Of a stretch of DNA of 44,501 bases, positions 1-7,109 are shown piece after piece. Each line of letters begins with the position of its first letter. Within the stretch, counting starts at the first letter, position 1. Under the pieces are notes generated by a model. The model worked only from the letters and a program-made list of their open reading frames with translations, was not told the DNA's origin and searched no databases. This stretch comes from JACOZM01 sp035289385 (GTDB taxonomy: Archaea > Nanobdellota > Nanobdellia > Woesearchaeales > GW2011-AR9). Location of the stretch: assembly GCA_035289385.1 (NCBI GenBank), contig DATDXI010000028.1, positions 1 to 44,501 on the forward strand. Direction: 5' to 3'. The position numbers and the translations under genes are program-made.

Positions 1-163
1 CATCGCCAAGAGGTGAGTTCAGCTAATAGCTTCGTCAGAAAAGAAAACGAGGCGATTTTTATCCGCAAAATCAGTGGGTGATGCTAAGCTTTACCAGTTT
101 ACAAAATCGCCTGAACTCACGGCGAAGAAGATGAAGCAAAACTTAAATTAGCTAAACAAATAC
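1..163. repeat. Palindromic repeat element, copy A (left end outside window)
   Basis: This is the right part of an element nearly identical over its first 53 bases to the one at 15388-15547. It ends in the terminal repeat AGCTAAACAAATAC (150-163) followed by seven A. Inner arms GTGAGTTCAG (13-22) and CTGAACTCAC (111-120) pair, and a further hairpin AGGCGATTTT/AAAATCGCCT lies inside. The loop differs from copy B while the arms are kept. It sits just upstream of the ABC exporter promoter. Confidence 0.8.
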
Positions 164-180
164 AAAAAAATCAATAGCAA

Positions 181-190
181 CATTTAAATC
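181..190 (+). promoter_or_regulatory. TATA box of the ABC exporter operon
   Basis: CATTTAAATC is centred about 27 bases before the ATG at 213, the usual archaeal spacing for a leaderless or very short-leader transcript. Confidence 0.5.
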
Positions 191-212
191 TGTTTTCTTT
201 TGTTTCATAGCT

Positions 213-983
213 ATGAGCCACTTTTCAGATACTAGCACTACCTCAAAACCAGTTGTGCCTGCCATTTCTCTTTCTCATCTCCGAAAAACATATCAGAAAA
301 CAGAAGCTCTCCAAGGAATAGACTTAGACATCGCAGAAGGAGAATTCTTTGCCCTGTTGGGAGCAAATGGAGCAGGAAAGACAACAACGATAGGAATTCT
401 TACCGGCTTAGTCAATAAAACAAGCGGAGAAGCAAGATTATTTGGGAAGGATGTGGATAAAGATTACCTCCTCGCTCGCTCGTTCATCGGTCTAGTCCCT
501 CAGGAATTTAATTTTGATATTTTTGAAACCGTCTACAACATCTTGTATTTTAATGCGGGATACTTTGGCATCCCAAAAAAAGAGAGGGAAGGAAAAATAA
601 AAAAAATATTGCAGGATCTTCATCTCTGGGATAGAAAAGATTCTCCTGCGCTCCAGTTGAGCGGGGGGATGAAACGAAAATTGATGATTGCCAGAGCTTT
701 GGTCCATGAGCCAAAGATACTAATTTTAGATGAGCCTACTGCTGGAGTTGACGTGGAGACAAGACAGCAGATTTGGAAGTACATGAAACAGCTGAATGAG
801 CAAGGAACGACCATTCTTCTGACAACTCATTATATCGAGGAAGCAGAACAGCTCTGCAAGCGGATAGCGATCATCCATGAAGGAAAAATTATCAAGATAG
901 ATACGACGAAGAAGCTGCTTGAGGGGGAGCATAAGAAATTGGAGGATGTGTTCATACACTTGACCAAAAGTTATGAAGAATAA
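213..983 (+). CDS. ABC transporter ATP-binding protein
   Basis: The ATPase subunit of an ABC-2 type exporter drives export through the permease encoded two bases downstream. The Walker A motif GANGAGKTT is at residues 50-58, the signature LSGGM at 149-153 and Walker B ILILDEPTAGVD at 169-180, followed by a switch histidine in TTHYIEEA. At 256 residues it is a single nucleotide-binding domain of the DrrA/CcmA type; the first 20 residues are a low-complexity Ser/Thr extension. A TATA-like CATTTAAATC lies about 27 bases before the ATG, which supports this start. The substrate (drug, lipid or polysaccharide) cannot be told from sequence. Confidence 0.93.
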   Translation: MSHFSDTSTTSKPVVPAISLSHLRKTYQKTEALQGIDLDIAEGEFFALLGANGAGKTTTIGILTGLVNKTSGEARLFGKDVDKDYLLARSFIGLVPQEFNFDIFETVYNILYFNAGYFGIPKKEREGKIKKILQDLHLWDRKDSPALQLSGGMKRKLMIARALVHEPKILILDEPTAGVDVETRQQIWKYMKQLNEQGTTILLTTHYIEEAEQLCKRIAIIHEGKIIKIDTTKKLLEGEHKKLEDVFIHLTKSYEE

Positions 984-985
984 TT

Positions 986-1777
986 ATGAAGAATAGATGG
1001 ACAGGCAACTGGATAGGCAACTGGATTTCTCTGCAAGCGTTGGCAGAACGGGAAATAAAACGCATATTTAGAGTCTGGACTCAGACCATCATCCCTCCAA
1101 TCATCACCGCTGTCCTCTTCATCGTCATCTTTGGCTATTCCTTAGGATCAAGAGTTACTGAAGTGCAAGGCGTCTCCTATCTGGAATTTATCATCCCTGG
1201 CTTGCTGATGATGGGAGTGATCATGAGCGCCTATGCCAATACTTCTTTCTCCTTATTCATTGCCCGATTTCATAATATGCATCAGGAATGGCTGTCTGCG
1301 CCGATAACCTATTGGCAAATTATCATCTCGCTAACAATAGGAGGCTTAGTGCGGGGCTTTGTGGTAGGCATACTTATTTTAGCAGTAAGCCTCCTCGCTA
1401 CAACAATCACCATCTATAGCATTGCCACATTATTGTTTTTCATCATCATGGCATCACTCCTCTTTTCATTCGCAGGAATTTTAACTGCACTTTGGGCGAC
1501 AAATTTTGATAAGTTAAATGTATTTACAACATTTCTTATTACACCATTGACGTACCTCGGAGGTGTCTTTTATTCCACAACGATGCTCCCACCATTCTGG
1601 GCAACGGTAGCCAAGTTTAACCCCATCTTGTATATCATCGATGGGTTCCGCTTTGGCTTTATTGGATTGACCGACGTTCCGCTCTGGACATCTATCATTA
1701 TACTCAGCGTATTAACTCTTATTTCCTTTGCTGTATGTGTCCATCTGTTTAAGAAAGGCTATCATCTAAAGTCTTGA
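986..1777 (+). CDS. ABC-2 type permease
   Basis: A polytopic membrane protein of 263 residues with about six hydrophobic segments, typical of the ABC-2 permease family. The first segment (IIPPIITAVLFIVIFGYSLG) follows a basic, amphipathic N-terminus, and the region FLITPLTYLGGVFYSTTMLP matches the family's conserved late segment. The start lies two bases after the ATPase stop, so the two are one operon and should form one exporter with two copies of each subunit. The last 12 bases overlap the convergent gene that ends at 1766. The substrate is unknown. Confidence 0.92.
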   Translation: MKNRWTGNWIGNWISLQALAEREIKRIFRVWTQTIIPPIITAVLFIVIFGYSLGSRVTEVQGVSYLEFIIPGLLMMGVIMSAYANTSFSLFIARFHNMHQEWLSAPITYWQIIISLTIGGLVRGFVVGILILAVSLLATTITIYSIATLLFFIIMASLLFSFAGILTALWATNFDKLNVFTTFLITPLTYLGGVFYSTTMLPPFWATVAKFNPILYIIDGFRFGFIGLTDVPLWTSIIILSVLTLISFAVCVHLFKKGYHLKS

Positions 1778-2404
1778 GGGATAAAATGTTAATCTCCCAC
1801 GGGAAACATGGTCCAGCTGAAGAGCAGCAAGATACGGCCTTCCGGTGATTTGTGCTAGTGCAGGAAGCAGAAGAGACCTATTCTTTTCAAAGAAAACAAT
1901 ATGACCCATTTGCTCCTCGGGAGTTTGAGCAGGGCTTAAAAGAAAAGAAATATCCATACTTAAACGATACTGATCCCCAGCAAGCCGCTCTACTACTAAA
2001 TCTTGAGCAGAATGGTTCCCTGGGAACGTAGCCTGAACCAGCTGACGAAACCCTTGGTTAAGAAAGTCTAAAGGATTGGCATACCGCGACAGCCTATCTC
2101 CAAAAACTCTGCTGCTAGATGCTGACACCATCTTTGCAATTCCCTCTTCACCATACTGTCGCCGCTCCTCTGCATTCAGCTCAAAGTAAACATAAGCTGG
2201 TAGATCGTGATGATCTGCTACAATCGTGCTTTCTGCAACACCATCTAAATGGTCTTGTTCATAAAGAACCAACAACTGCTCATGAGCCCTTCCTGCCAAA
2301 TGTCTATCAACATCAGCAAGCATTCCTTTACGATAAAATTCATGAATAGCTCTCTTAATCGGAGCATAGGTTACCGTTCGTTCTCCACTTGGCAAATCCC
2401 CCAT
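1766..2404 (-). CDS. Hypothetical protein, 212 aa
   Basis: I do not recognise this family. The protein is soluble, with no signal peptide or membrane segment, mixed alpha/beta in composition and with several His/Asp-rich stretches (for example ADHHDLPAYVYFELNAEE). A good TATA box (CTTTTATATAATCC on the coding strand) lies about 24 bases before the ATG, which argues that the gene is real and transcribed without a leader. It converges on the ABC permease with a 12-base overlap of coding ends. No function is proposed. Confidence 0.7.
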   Translation of the reverse strand: MGDLPSGERTVTYAPIKRAIHEFYRKGMLADVDRHLAGRAHEQLLVLYEQDHLDGVAESTIVADHHDLPAYVYFELNAEERRQYGEEGIAKMVSASSSRVFGDRLSRYANPLDFLNQGFRQLVQATFPGNHSAQDLVVERLAGDQYRLSMDISFLLSPAQTPEEQMGHIVFFEKNRSLLLPALAQITGRPYLAALQLDHVSRGRLTFYPSRL

Positions 2405-2421
2405 ATATATTCAAAAAAAGG

Positions 2422-2435
2422 GATTATATAAAAGC
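2422..2435 (-). promoter_or_regulatory. TATA box for the 212-aa gene
   Basis: On the minus strand this reads CTTTTATATAATCC and is centred about 24 bases upstream of the ATG at 2404. Confidence 0.55.
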
Positions 2436-2475
2436 CTATCCTTTAGAAATTCACTCCCTTCTTTTTCCATCAATC

Positions 2476-2554
2476 TGTCCAGTGTCACAACCCCTGAAAG
2501 CGAAAAATTTTCTACTTTCAAAGCCCGCTTATAAAGCCACTCCCGCACTGGACA
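2476..2554. repeat. Interrupted inverted repeat between divergent promoters
   Basis: TGTCCAGTG at 2476-2484 and CACTGGACA at 2546-2554 are perfect complements. Between them lies a second hairpin made of TGAAAG...CTTTCA around GAAAA/TTTTC. The structure fills the space between the minus-strand promoter at 2422 and the plus-strand promoter at 2566. It could be a structured RNA, a regulator site or a degenerate mobile-element remnant. Confidence 0.4.
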
Positions 2555-2565
2555 ACTGCGGATAG

Positions 2566-2576
2566 ACTATATAAAC
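2566..2576 (+). promoter_or_regulatory. TATA box for two tiny coupled ORFs
   Basis: ACTATATAAAC is a strong archaeal TATA match 43 bases before the ATG at 2619. It predicts a leader of about 20 bases that would contain the GAGGTGAT ribosome-binding site at 2607-2614. Confidence 0.55.
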
Positions 2577-2618
2577 AACCCTTCTCCTGAAGATATCATC
2601 AAAAAAGAGGTGATATCT

Positions 2619-2747
2619 ATGGTTGACCTTACCAACACGACCATCAAGAGATTGTTTGAGAAACAGATCAGGGAACTGACCATGCGGACGATTCTTCCAC
2701 AGGAAGAATATTTTGACTACCAATTCAGCGGAGCGTGGTTACGATGA
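2619..2747 (+). CDS. Small ORF, 42 aa, unknown
   Basis: A 42-residue ORF starting MVDLTNTTIKRLFEKQIREL and ending FSGAWLR. It has a strong ribosome-binding site (GAGGTGAT, 5 bases before the ATG) and a TATA box upstream, and its stop overlaps the start of the next ORF in the ATGA arrangement. The N-terminal half could form a charged amphipathic helix. No family is recognised. Signals and coupling make it a better candidate than a random ORF of this size. Confidence 0.55.
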   Translation: MVDLTNTTIKRLFEKQIRELTMRTILPQEEYFDYQFSGAWLR

Positions 2748-2881
2748 ACATCTATTATAGGATTCAATACCTGCTAGCCAAATATGAAGTAGTTTCCAGA
2801 CAGAACACCCGCCAAAGTTATATTGACGACTTCTACGAAGACGTTTTGCCGTCACACACCTCAGTGCCTAGCACCACCTAG
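2744..2881 (+). CDS. Small ORF, 45 aa, unknown
   Basis: A 45-residue ORF beginning MNIYYRIQYLLAKYEVVSRQ, coupled to the preceding ORF by an ATGA overlap. It is rich in Tyr and basic residues at the start and ends SVPSTT inside a hairpin that serves as terminator. Promoter, ribosome-binding site, coupling and terminator together form a complete small transcription unit. No family is recognised; it could be part of a small two-component unit such as a toxin-antitoxin pair, but nothing proves that. Confidence 0.5.
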   Translation: MNIYYRIQYLLAKYEVVSRQNTRQSYIDDFYEDVLPSHTSVPSTT

Positions 2882-2893
2882 GCACTTTTTTTT
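2863..2893 (+). terminator. Hairpin plus T-run terminator
   Basis: AGTGCCTAG and CTAGGCACT pair around a 6-base loop and are followed at once by eight T. The hairpin overlaps the last codons of the 45-aa ORF. Confidence 0.7.
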
Positions 2894-3013
2894 ATTTTAA
2901 GCAAAGGTATAGAAGATAGATGGTAAATAGATAGCAACTGAATAATAAATGAATAGTAAATGAACACAAGAATCAAGAAAAGGAAGAAAAAAAGAAAATA
3001 GAAGGAAGATGTT

Positions 3014-3181
3014 TTATTTCTTCTTCAACAAGGCGTTAATCTGCGGTTTTAATAAGATGTCAGTAAAGTAACTCACCGGCCTTACATCAATGATCGTTGT
3101 TTCTGTAATGATAGATTTCTTATCTGCAGAAAAATACATCACTGTCGTAGCCTTCCCATGTGTCTTGATATGATTTCCCAT
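3014..3181 (-). CDS. Small hypothetical protein, 55 aa
   Basis: A short basic soluble protein (MGNHIKTHGKATTVMYFSADK..., ending in LLKKK). I chose the ATG at 3181 because GGAGG lies 9 bases upstream; an earlier in-frame start at 3196 would overlap that site. A TATA-like stretch (TTATATTC on the coding-strand reverse) lies about 50 bases upstream, consistent with a short leader. The family is not recognised. Confidence 0.5.
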   Translation of the reverse strand: MGNHIKTHGKATTVMYFSADKKSIITETTIIDVRPVSYFTDILLKPQINALLKKK

Positions 3182-3235
3182 TTTTTTTTCCTCCACATCC
3201 CGTTTTTTTAAAAAAGTTGCCGTAGCTTATATTCT

Positions 3236-3445
3236 TTACTCCTCATTGCTGGCTTGCTCTGGTGAAGCACTGCCTGTTTGTTCACCATTGACAGAAGAAT
3301 CAGATTCACCATCCGAATCAGAAACATCAACCGTACTGCCGCCAGTGATCAGATTTCCAGAGCCATAGTCAGAACCGCAACCGACCAGCAGAATAATCAG
3401 CAAAACGATCAGCAGGACACAGATAACAATTTGACTTATTTTCAT
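3236..3445 (-). CDS. Small putative lipoprotein, 69 aa
   Basis: The N-terminus MKISQIVICVLLIVLLIILL is a signal or anchor segment followed by VGCGS, a lipobox-like site, and then a Ser/Asp/Glu/Gly-rich low-complexity tail likely to lie outside the cell. The ATG at 3445 is chosen because a TATA box (AAATATAAC on the minus strand) lies about 24 bases upstream; longer in-frame extensions run through that promoter. It is a surface-exposed small protein of unknown role. Lipid attachment in archaea is inferred from the motif only. Confidence 0.6.
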   Translation of the reverse strand: MKISQIVICVLLIVLLIILLVGCGSDYGSGNLITGGSTVDVSDSDGESDSSVNGEQTGSASPEQASNEE

Positions 3446-3463
3446 GAAAGAAAGGATATTCTT

Positions 3464-3474
3464 GTTATATTTAA
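3464..3474 (-). promoter_or_regulatory. TATA box for the small lipoprotein
   Basis: An A/T-rich TATA match (TTAAATATAAC on the minus strand) centred about 24 bases before the ATG at 3445. Confidence 0.45.
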
Positions 3475-3584
3475 GCGTAACGAAGATAAAGAAATTTAAG
3501 AAAATATAACAAAAGGTTATGATTTTACTAAAGAAAGATATTTTTTGACAATTAAAGACAGGCAAAGAAAAACAATCCTGACGT

Positions 3585-4592
3585 TTATGGTCCTTGGAAG
3601 AATTTTTTAAGCGCGGGGGAGGGATCGATCCGGAAAATAGTTTCTTTAAGAGGAAACATCAGCTCTACAGGCTCGATGATGAGATCTTTCTGCTCTTTGA
3701 TGGTTTTTACCAAAGGCGAGGCCTGATACTCTTCATAATCTTTGAAGAGGGCCAGAAAAAGGAGATGGTAAGAAGAAGCTAAGAGGAAAATGACGTCAGG
3801 TGACTGTTGCAGTGAAGCGGTGAGCTCCTTGTTCTCCGCAGAAGTTCGCAGGTGGAAAAAAACCGCCAGATGCACTCCCAATAGCGGCCATGCTGGGAGA
3901 TTGATAAATTGCACGATGCCACGGCTCACCAGCCTATTCTTGATCCGTCCTACTAAAGAACGGGAAAGCCCTGATCTTAACGATATTTCTGCATTACTGA
4001 TGTTTGCTCCCTTGACCATCTGCAGCAACACTTTTTTTTCATTTTGGCGGAGCGGACGTTCTTCAACGGAGTGGTTTTTTTGAGGCAGAGCATTTATTCC
4101 CAGTACCTTTGCCAGATATTCTTGTGAAGAGAGAAGTTTAAAAGCCTTGACTGCTAGCGGAGAGAATAATTTATCTTTGAGAAGGATACTATGATCAACA
4201 CTCCTAAAAAGAGCATCCCAAGCATGAAACTGGGCCATGATGGGATGGAAATCCCGGGCAAAGAAAAGGCTGAAGCCACGAAAGCCGCAGGAAAGCGACC
4301 AAACGCATTCAGATATCCTCACCTCTGGCGTCATCATCTTCATCCTCTGCTGATAATCAATAGGCTTGATCTTCCCATAATCACCATACTTCATCCCCAC
4401 CAGAGCCAGATCTAGGTATCTATAATTTGGAAATATTTCTAGGGAATACAACTTGTGCCGCTGCAGAAAGTGGCGCGTTAGAGTTACCGTGCTCCTCTTC
4501 ATACTTAAAGCTTCAGCCAATTGTCGATCATTATAATGGGGATAAGCATTGATAGCGCAAAACACTTTCTTTTGAGTAGGGTTCAATTTCAT
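3585..4592 (-). CDS. Double-HTH transcriptional regulator, 335 aa
   Basis: A probable DNA-binding regulator with two helix-turn-helix units. The first is at about residues 4-60 (NPTQKKVFCAINAYPHYNDRQLAEALSMKRSTVTL, shown here in parts), the second at about 190-245 (EKKVLLQM...NAEISLRSGLSRSLVGRIKNRLVSRGIV). Each is followed by an alpha/beta region, so the protein looks like a tandem duplication of an Lrp-like unit. The ATG at 4592 is preferred over one 20 codons upstream because TATA TAAAATATATAAA lies about 26 bases before it. It is divergent from the Sua5 gene; its targets are unknown. Confidence 0.7.
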   Translation of the reverse strand: MKLNPTQKKVFCAINAYPHYNDRQLAEALSMKRSTVTLTRHFLQRHKLYSLEIFPNYRYLDLALVGMKYGDYGKIKPIDYQQRMKMMTPEVRISECVWSLSCGFRGFSLFFARDFHPIMAQFHAWDALFRSVDHSILLKDKLFSPLAVKAFKLLSSQEYLAKVLGINALPQKNHSVEERPLRQNEKKVLLQMVKGANISNAEISLRSGLSRSLVGRIKNRLVSRGIVQFINLPAWPLLGVHLAVFFHLRTSAENKELTASLQQSPDVIFLLASSYHLLFLALFKDYEEYQASPLVKTIKEQKDLIIEPVELMFPLKETIFRIDPSPALKKFFQGP

Positions 4593-4610
4593 ATCTGAAT
4601 GGTAGGAGAC

Positions 4611-4627
4611 TAAAATATATAAACATG
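4611..4627 (-). promoter_or_regulatory. TATA box for the double-HTH regulator
   Basis: TAAAATATATAAACATG (plus strand) gives TTTATATATTTTA on the coding strand, about 26 bases before the ATG at 4592. Confidence 0.55.
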
Positions 4628-4653
4628 TAGGGCAGAGATTGAATTCCAACAAA

Positions 4654-4664
4654 ACTTATAAACC
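4654..4664 (+). promoter_or_regulatory. TATA box for the Sua5/YrdC gene
   Basis: ACTTATAAACC is centred about 26 bases before the ATG at 4685, predicting a leaderless or near-leaderless message. Confidence 0.55.
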
Positions 4665-4684
4665 CAGCCTTTCCCTTCACGCAC

Positions 4685-5248
4685 ATGGAAGTATTTACGC
4701 AGAAGGAAGTAAAGCTGAGGAAGAAAGAGCTTATTAAAAAGATCCAAGAGGGAGCTATTTTTATTTACCCCACAGATACTATCTATGGCATTGGATGTAA
4801 TGCCCTTGATGAAAAAGCAGTTGACAAGATCAGGATGATCAAAGGGAGGTTTGCAAAACCTTTCTCGGTCATCGCTCCTTCCCTAGAATGGATAAAAGAA
4901 ATTTGTGATGAGAAGGCCTATCGAGAAGTTCAACAGCATCTGCCGGGCCCTTATACGTTAGTTGTTCCATTAAAGAAACAGAACGTTGTGGCAGAAAACG
5001 TCAACGATGGAAGCAAAACGCTGGGGATAAGGATTCCCCATCATTGGTTTACATCTATCATCCAAGAATCTGGAGTTCCCGTTGTAACAACTTCTGCCAA
5101 CAAAGCTGGCCAGCCCTTTATGACAGACTTATCAAACTTGGATAAAGATATTGAAAAAGAAGTTGAATTCATCATCTTTGAAGGAGAGAAAGAAGCCCGG
5201 CCATCAAAGATAATTAATGTGGTAGAAGGGAAAGTGGTGGAAAGATGA
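4685..5248 (+). CDS. L-threonylcarbamoyladenylate synthase (Sua5/YrdC family)
   Basis: Makes threonylcarbamoyl-AMP from threonine, bicarbonate and ATP, the first step of t6A37 modification of ANN-decoding tRNAs. The YrdC fold is clear: YPTDTIYGIGCNA near residue 30, the KGRFAKPFSV ligand loop near 57, GPYTLVV near 87, LGIRIP and VTTSANKAG near 135. At 187 residues it is the short YrdC form without the C-terminal Sua5 domain. A TATA box 26 bases upstream supports the start. It is divergent from a regulator and converges on a membrane-protein gene 44 bases away. Confidence 0.93.
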   Translation: MEVFTQKEVKLRKKELIKKIQEGAIFIYPTDTIYGIGCNALDEKAVDKIRMIKGRFAKPFSVIAPSLEWIKEICDEKAYREVQQHLPGPYTLVVPLKKQNVVAENVNDGSKTLGIRIPHHWFTSIIQESGVPVVTTSANKAGQPFMTDLSNLDKDIEKEVEFIIFEGEKEARPSKIINVVEGKVVER

Positions 5249-5292
5249 CTTCATTGCTTTTTTAGGTATCACCTCTTTGTTTATCACCAGAT

Positions 5293-5694
5293 TTATCTGT
5301 CACAAGAGATTTCTTCTTTCGTTCCGTTAACAAGCTGATAGCAATGATAATTCAAAGGATAACCAACACATTGGCTCCAGCTGGCATCAGATACTGAAAA
5401 AGAAGACTTTTCCACACCGAGGCAAGTGCAGCTCTGCTGAACACCTAACCAGCTACTGCTTGAAGAGCATTCCGGAAAAGGAATCAGCATCAATCCAGCA
5501 TAGAGCAAGAATACAAGAAGTGCAGCATAGACTATTGTCTTGGAAAAAGCAGAGAACAACTTGATGAGAAGATAAAAGAATATGATAAAGAAGACCGGCT
5601 GCAACAAAGAGATTGAGCCACCTAATGGAAAACCGAAAAGAACTACAGAAATGATAGATAAAAGAACAAACAAGATGATCTTTTTGAAATTCAT
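5293..5694 (-). CDS. Small membrane protein with Cys-rich tail, 133 aa
   Basis: Three hydrophobic segments fill residues 5-72, followed by a tail of about 60 residues with eight cysteines in a pattern that includes CTCLG, CVGYP and CYQL. The tail probably lies outside the cell and could be disulphide-bonded. I do not recognise a named family. It ends 44 bases from the end of the convergent Sua5 gene. Confidence 0.65.
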   Translation of the reverse strand: MNFKKIILFVLLSIISVVLFGFPLGGSISLLQPVFFIIFFYLLIKLFSAFSKTIVYAALLVFLLYAGLMLIPFPECSSSSSWLGVQQSCTCLGVEKSSFSVSDASWSQCVGYPLNYHCYQLVNGTKEEISCDR

Positions 5695-5770
5695 AGGATA
5701 AGAAAGGGAGATGACTTTTTAAGAGTTACGATGATAAGATTAGTTGATAAAAATCTTCATACACTTCTCT

Positions 5771-6817
5771 TCATACACTCATCTTCTTTCCATCAACATA
5801 ATATTTAGGGTTTTTAAAAACTTGGTCGCCGTGAAAGATGGTCTTGATGGCGCCGCCAAACCAAGAATTGCTCCCTATAGCTATGTGTCCAGTTCCTAGA
5901 ACTTTTTCGTCCATGATCATCGACCCTATGACCACAGCACCAGGATTGATACCTACACCTAACTCTCCGATATGCCGAACACGAAGAGGATATTCCGCGC
6001 GGTCTTCATACTTTCTAAGTGTAGCTTCCAAAAGCGCAGCATGTTTCCCTTCCATCTTCACCACTTTTCCTTCTTGAATGGTTAAGGTAAGAGGCTCATC
6101 AACCAACTGAGCACCCTGATCAACTTTCATGCTGGCATCGATAACCACTTGCCCCTCGACTCCAGCTAGACCTTTCGGAGGAATGTACACTTCTCCACAA
6201 GGCATATTCCCGCCACAGCCTTCTTCCCCATATTCTCCCGTATTCGATATGGCCTGCGTCCCTTCTACGTTAAACGTTACATCCGTTCCCGCATCTGTCT
6301 TCACTGTTATGGAAGAAGCCTTATCCCATAATCTCTTGATCGCTAATCCTTGTTTTTGTAATCTTCGGTAATTTATGTTCATCGCTTCCAGAAATAAGTC
6401 AAAGTAACTATTTTTCACATCCCCTAAGCCAGTGGAAGATAAAAAGCGATGCCCCTGATCCTGACAATAGGTACGAAAACTTTTTTCTTCTCCAAATCTA
6501 CCTAATTTATTGGATAGAGCAAGGATGATGATGCTTCTTTTCTCCAGCCTCTTGATCGCTTCCGTGATGTGGTCATCAGCTTGCATAAACCCTTTTTTCA
6601 CACCTTGAAATACCACATTCACGGGCAAGCCCTTGTCTTTAGCTGCAAGAACATATCCAGTAGTCATCATTAACGGCAATTGGCTTACACTTGTTCCGTA
6701 ATCACTGATGATCAGAACGTCTTCATTCTTTACCTTCAGGCAATTCTTATAGATCTTGCTGAAGTGAGCAGCTTTCTCCTCTATTTCAGAAACAACCTCT
6801 TTTGACAGCCCGTACAT
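5771..6817 (-). CDS. M29 family aminopeptidase
   Basis: A metal-dependent aminopeptidase of the thermophilic M29 (aminopeptidase T) family, which removes N-terminal residues from peptides. Conserved blocks are visible in order: GGNMPCGEVYIPP near residue 203, IGELGVGINPGA near 283, EKVLGTGHIAIGSNSWFGG near 304, and HGDQVF near 328, which carry the Glu, His and Asp metal ligands. At 348 residues it has the usual length. A TATA box (CTTTTAATACC on the coding strand) lies about 26 bases before the ATG. The repeat element at 6863 is inserted immediately upstream of this promoter. Confidence 0.88.
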   Translation of the reverse strand: MYGLSKEVVSEIEEKAAHFSKIYKNCLKVKNEDVLIISDYGTSVSQLPLMMTTGYVLAAKDKGLPVNVVFQGVKKGFMQADDHITEAIKRLEKRSIIILALSNKLGRFGEEKSFRTYCQDQGHRFLSSTGLGDVKNSYFDLFLEAMNINYRRLQKQGLAIKRLWDKASSITVKTDAGTDVTFNVEGTQAISNTGEYGEEGCGGNMPCGEVYIPPKGLAGVEGQVVIDASMKVDQGAQLVDEPLTLTIQEGKVVKMEGKHAALLEATLRKYEDRAEYPLRVRHIGELGVGINPGAVVIGSMIMDEKVLGTGHIAIGSNSWFGGAIKTIFHGDQVFKNPKYYVDGKKMSV

Positions 6818-6837
6818 AGGGTAAGCAGAAGGGAGAA

Positions 6838-6849
6838 GGTATTAAAAGA
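6838..6849 (-). promoter_or_regulatory. TATA box for the M29 aminopeptidase
   Basis: On the minus strand TCTTTTAATACC lies about 26 bases before the ATG at 6817. The direct repeat flanking the mobile-like element starts only six bases further upstream. Confidence 0.45.
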
Positions 6850-6862
6850 TTTTGCAAGTGGA

Positions 6863-7087
6863 GTACGTATTTAGTTCGGTTGAAAATTATGGCAAGGTCA
6901 AGAGGTAAAATCCATTAATAGCTTCGTGAGATAAGCCTAGTTGCCTGACTTTTAGCTTAAAATCAACGCTCTATCACTGCTTTACACATAAAGTCAGGCT
7001 GGAGTGACGTGCAAGCTAGCGAAGCTACGCTTGCTAGCAGGTCACCACGACCTGCCATAATTTTCTTTTATCGAACTAAATACGTAC
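6863..7087. mobile_element. MITE-like palindromic element, copy C, with target duplication
   Basis: A 225 bp element bounded by perfect 16-base terminal inverted repeats, GTACGTATTTAGTTCG at 6863 and its complement ending at 7087. CAAGTGGA at 6855-6862 and 7088-7095 flanks it exactly, and the match runs to 11 bases if GTA is counted. Inside, AAAATTATGG pairs with CCATAATTTT, GGTC/GACC follows, and GCCTGACTTT pairs with AAAGTCAGGC. It shares TAATAGCTTCGT and CAAGAGGT with copies A and B. No transposase is encoded, so movement would depend on an enzyme elsewhere. It fills the gap between the transketolase stop and the M29 promoter. Confidence 0.8.
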
Positions 7088-7109
7088 CAAGTGGAGTAGT
7101 AGTAAAAAA

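Noticed and set aside
1..163. The palindromic elements as integron attC sites
   Set aside because: The ends (GTTTAGC / GCTAAAC) do not fit the attC core consensus GTTRRRY/RYYYAAC, no integrase is present, and the flanking genes are ordinary.
6863..7087. Copy C as a tRNA or known RNA gene
   Set aside because: No T-loop or acceptor pattern is present, and flanking direct repeats favour an inserted element.
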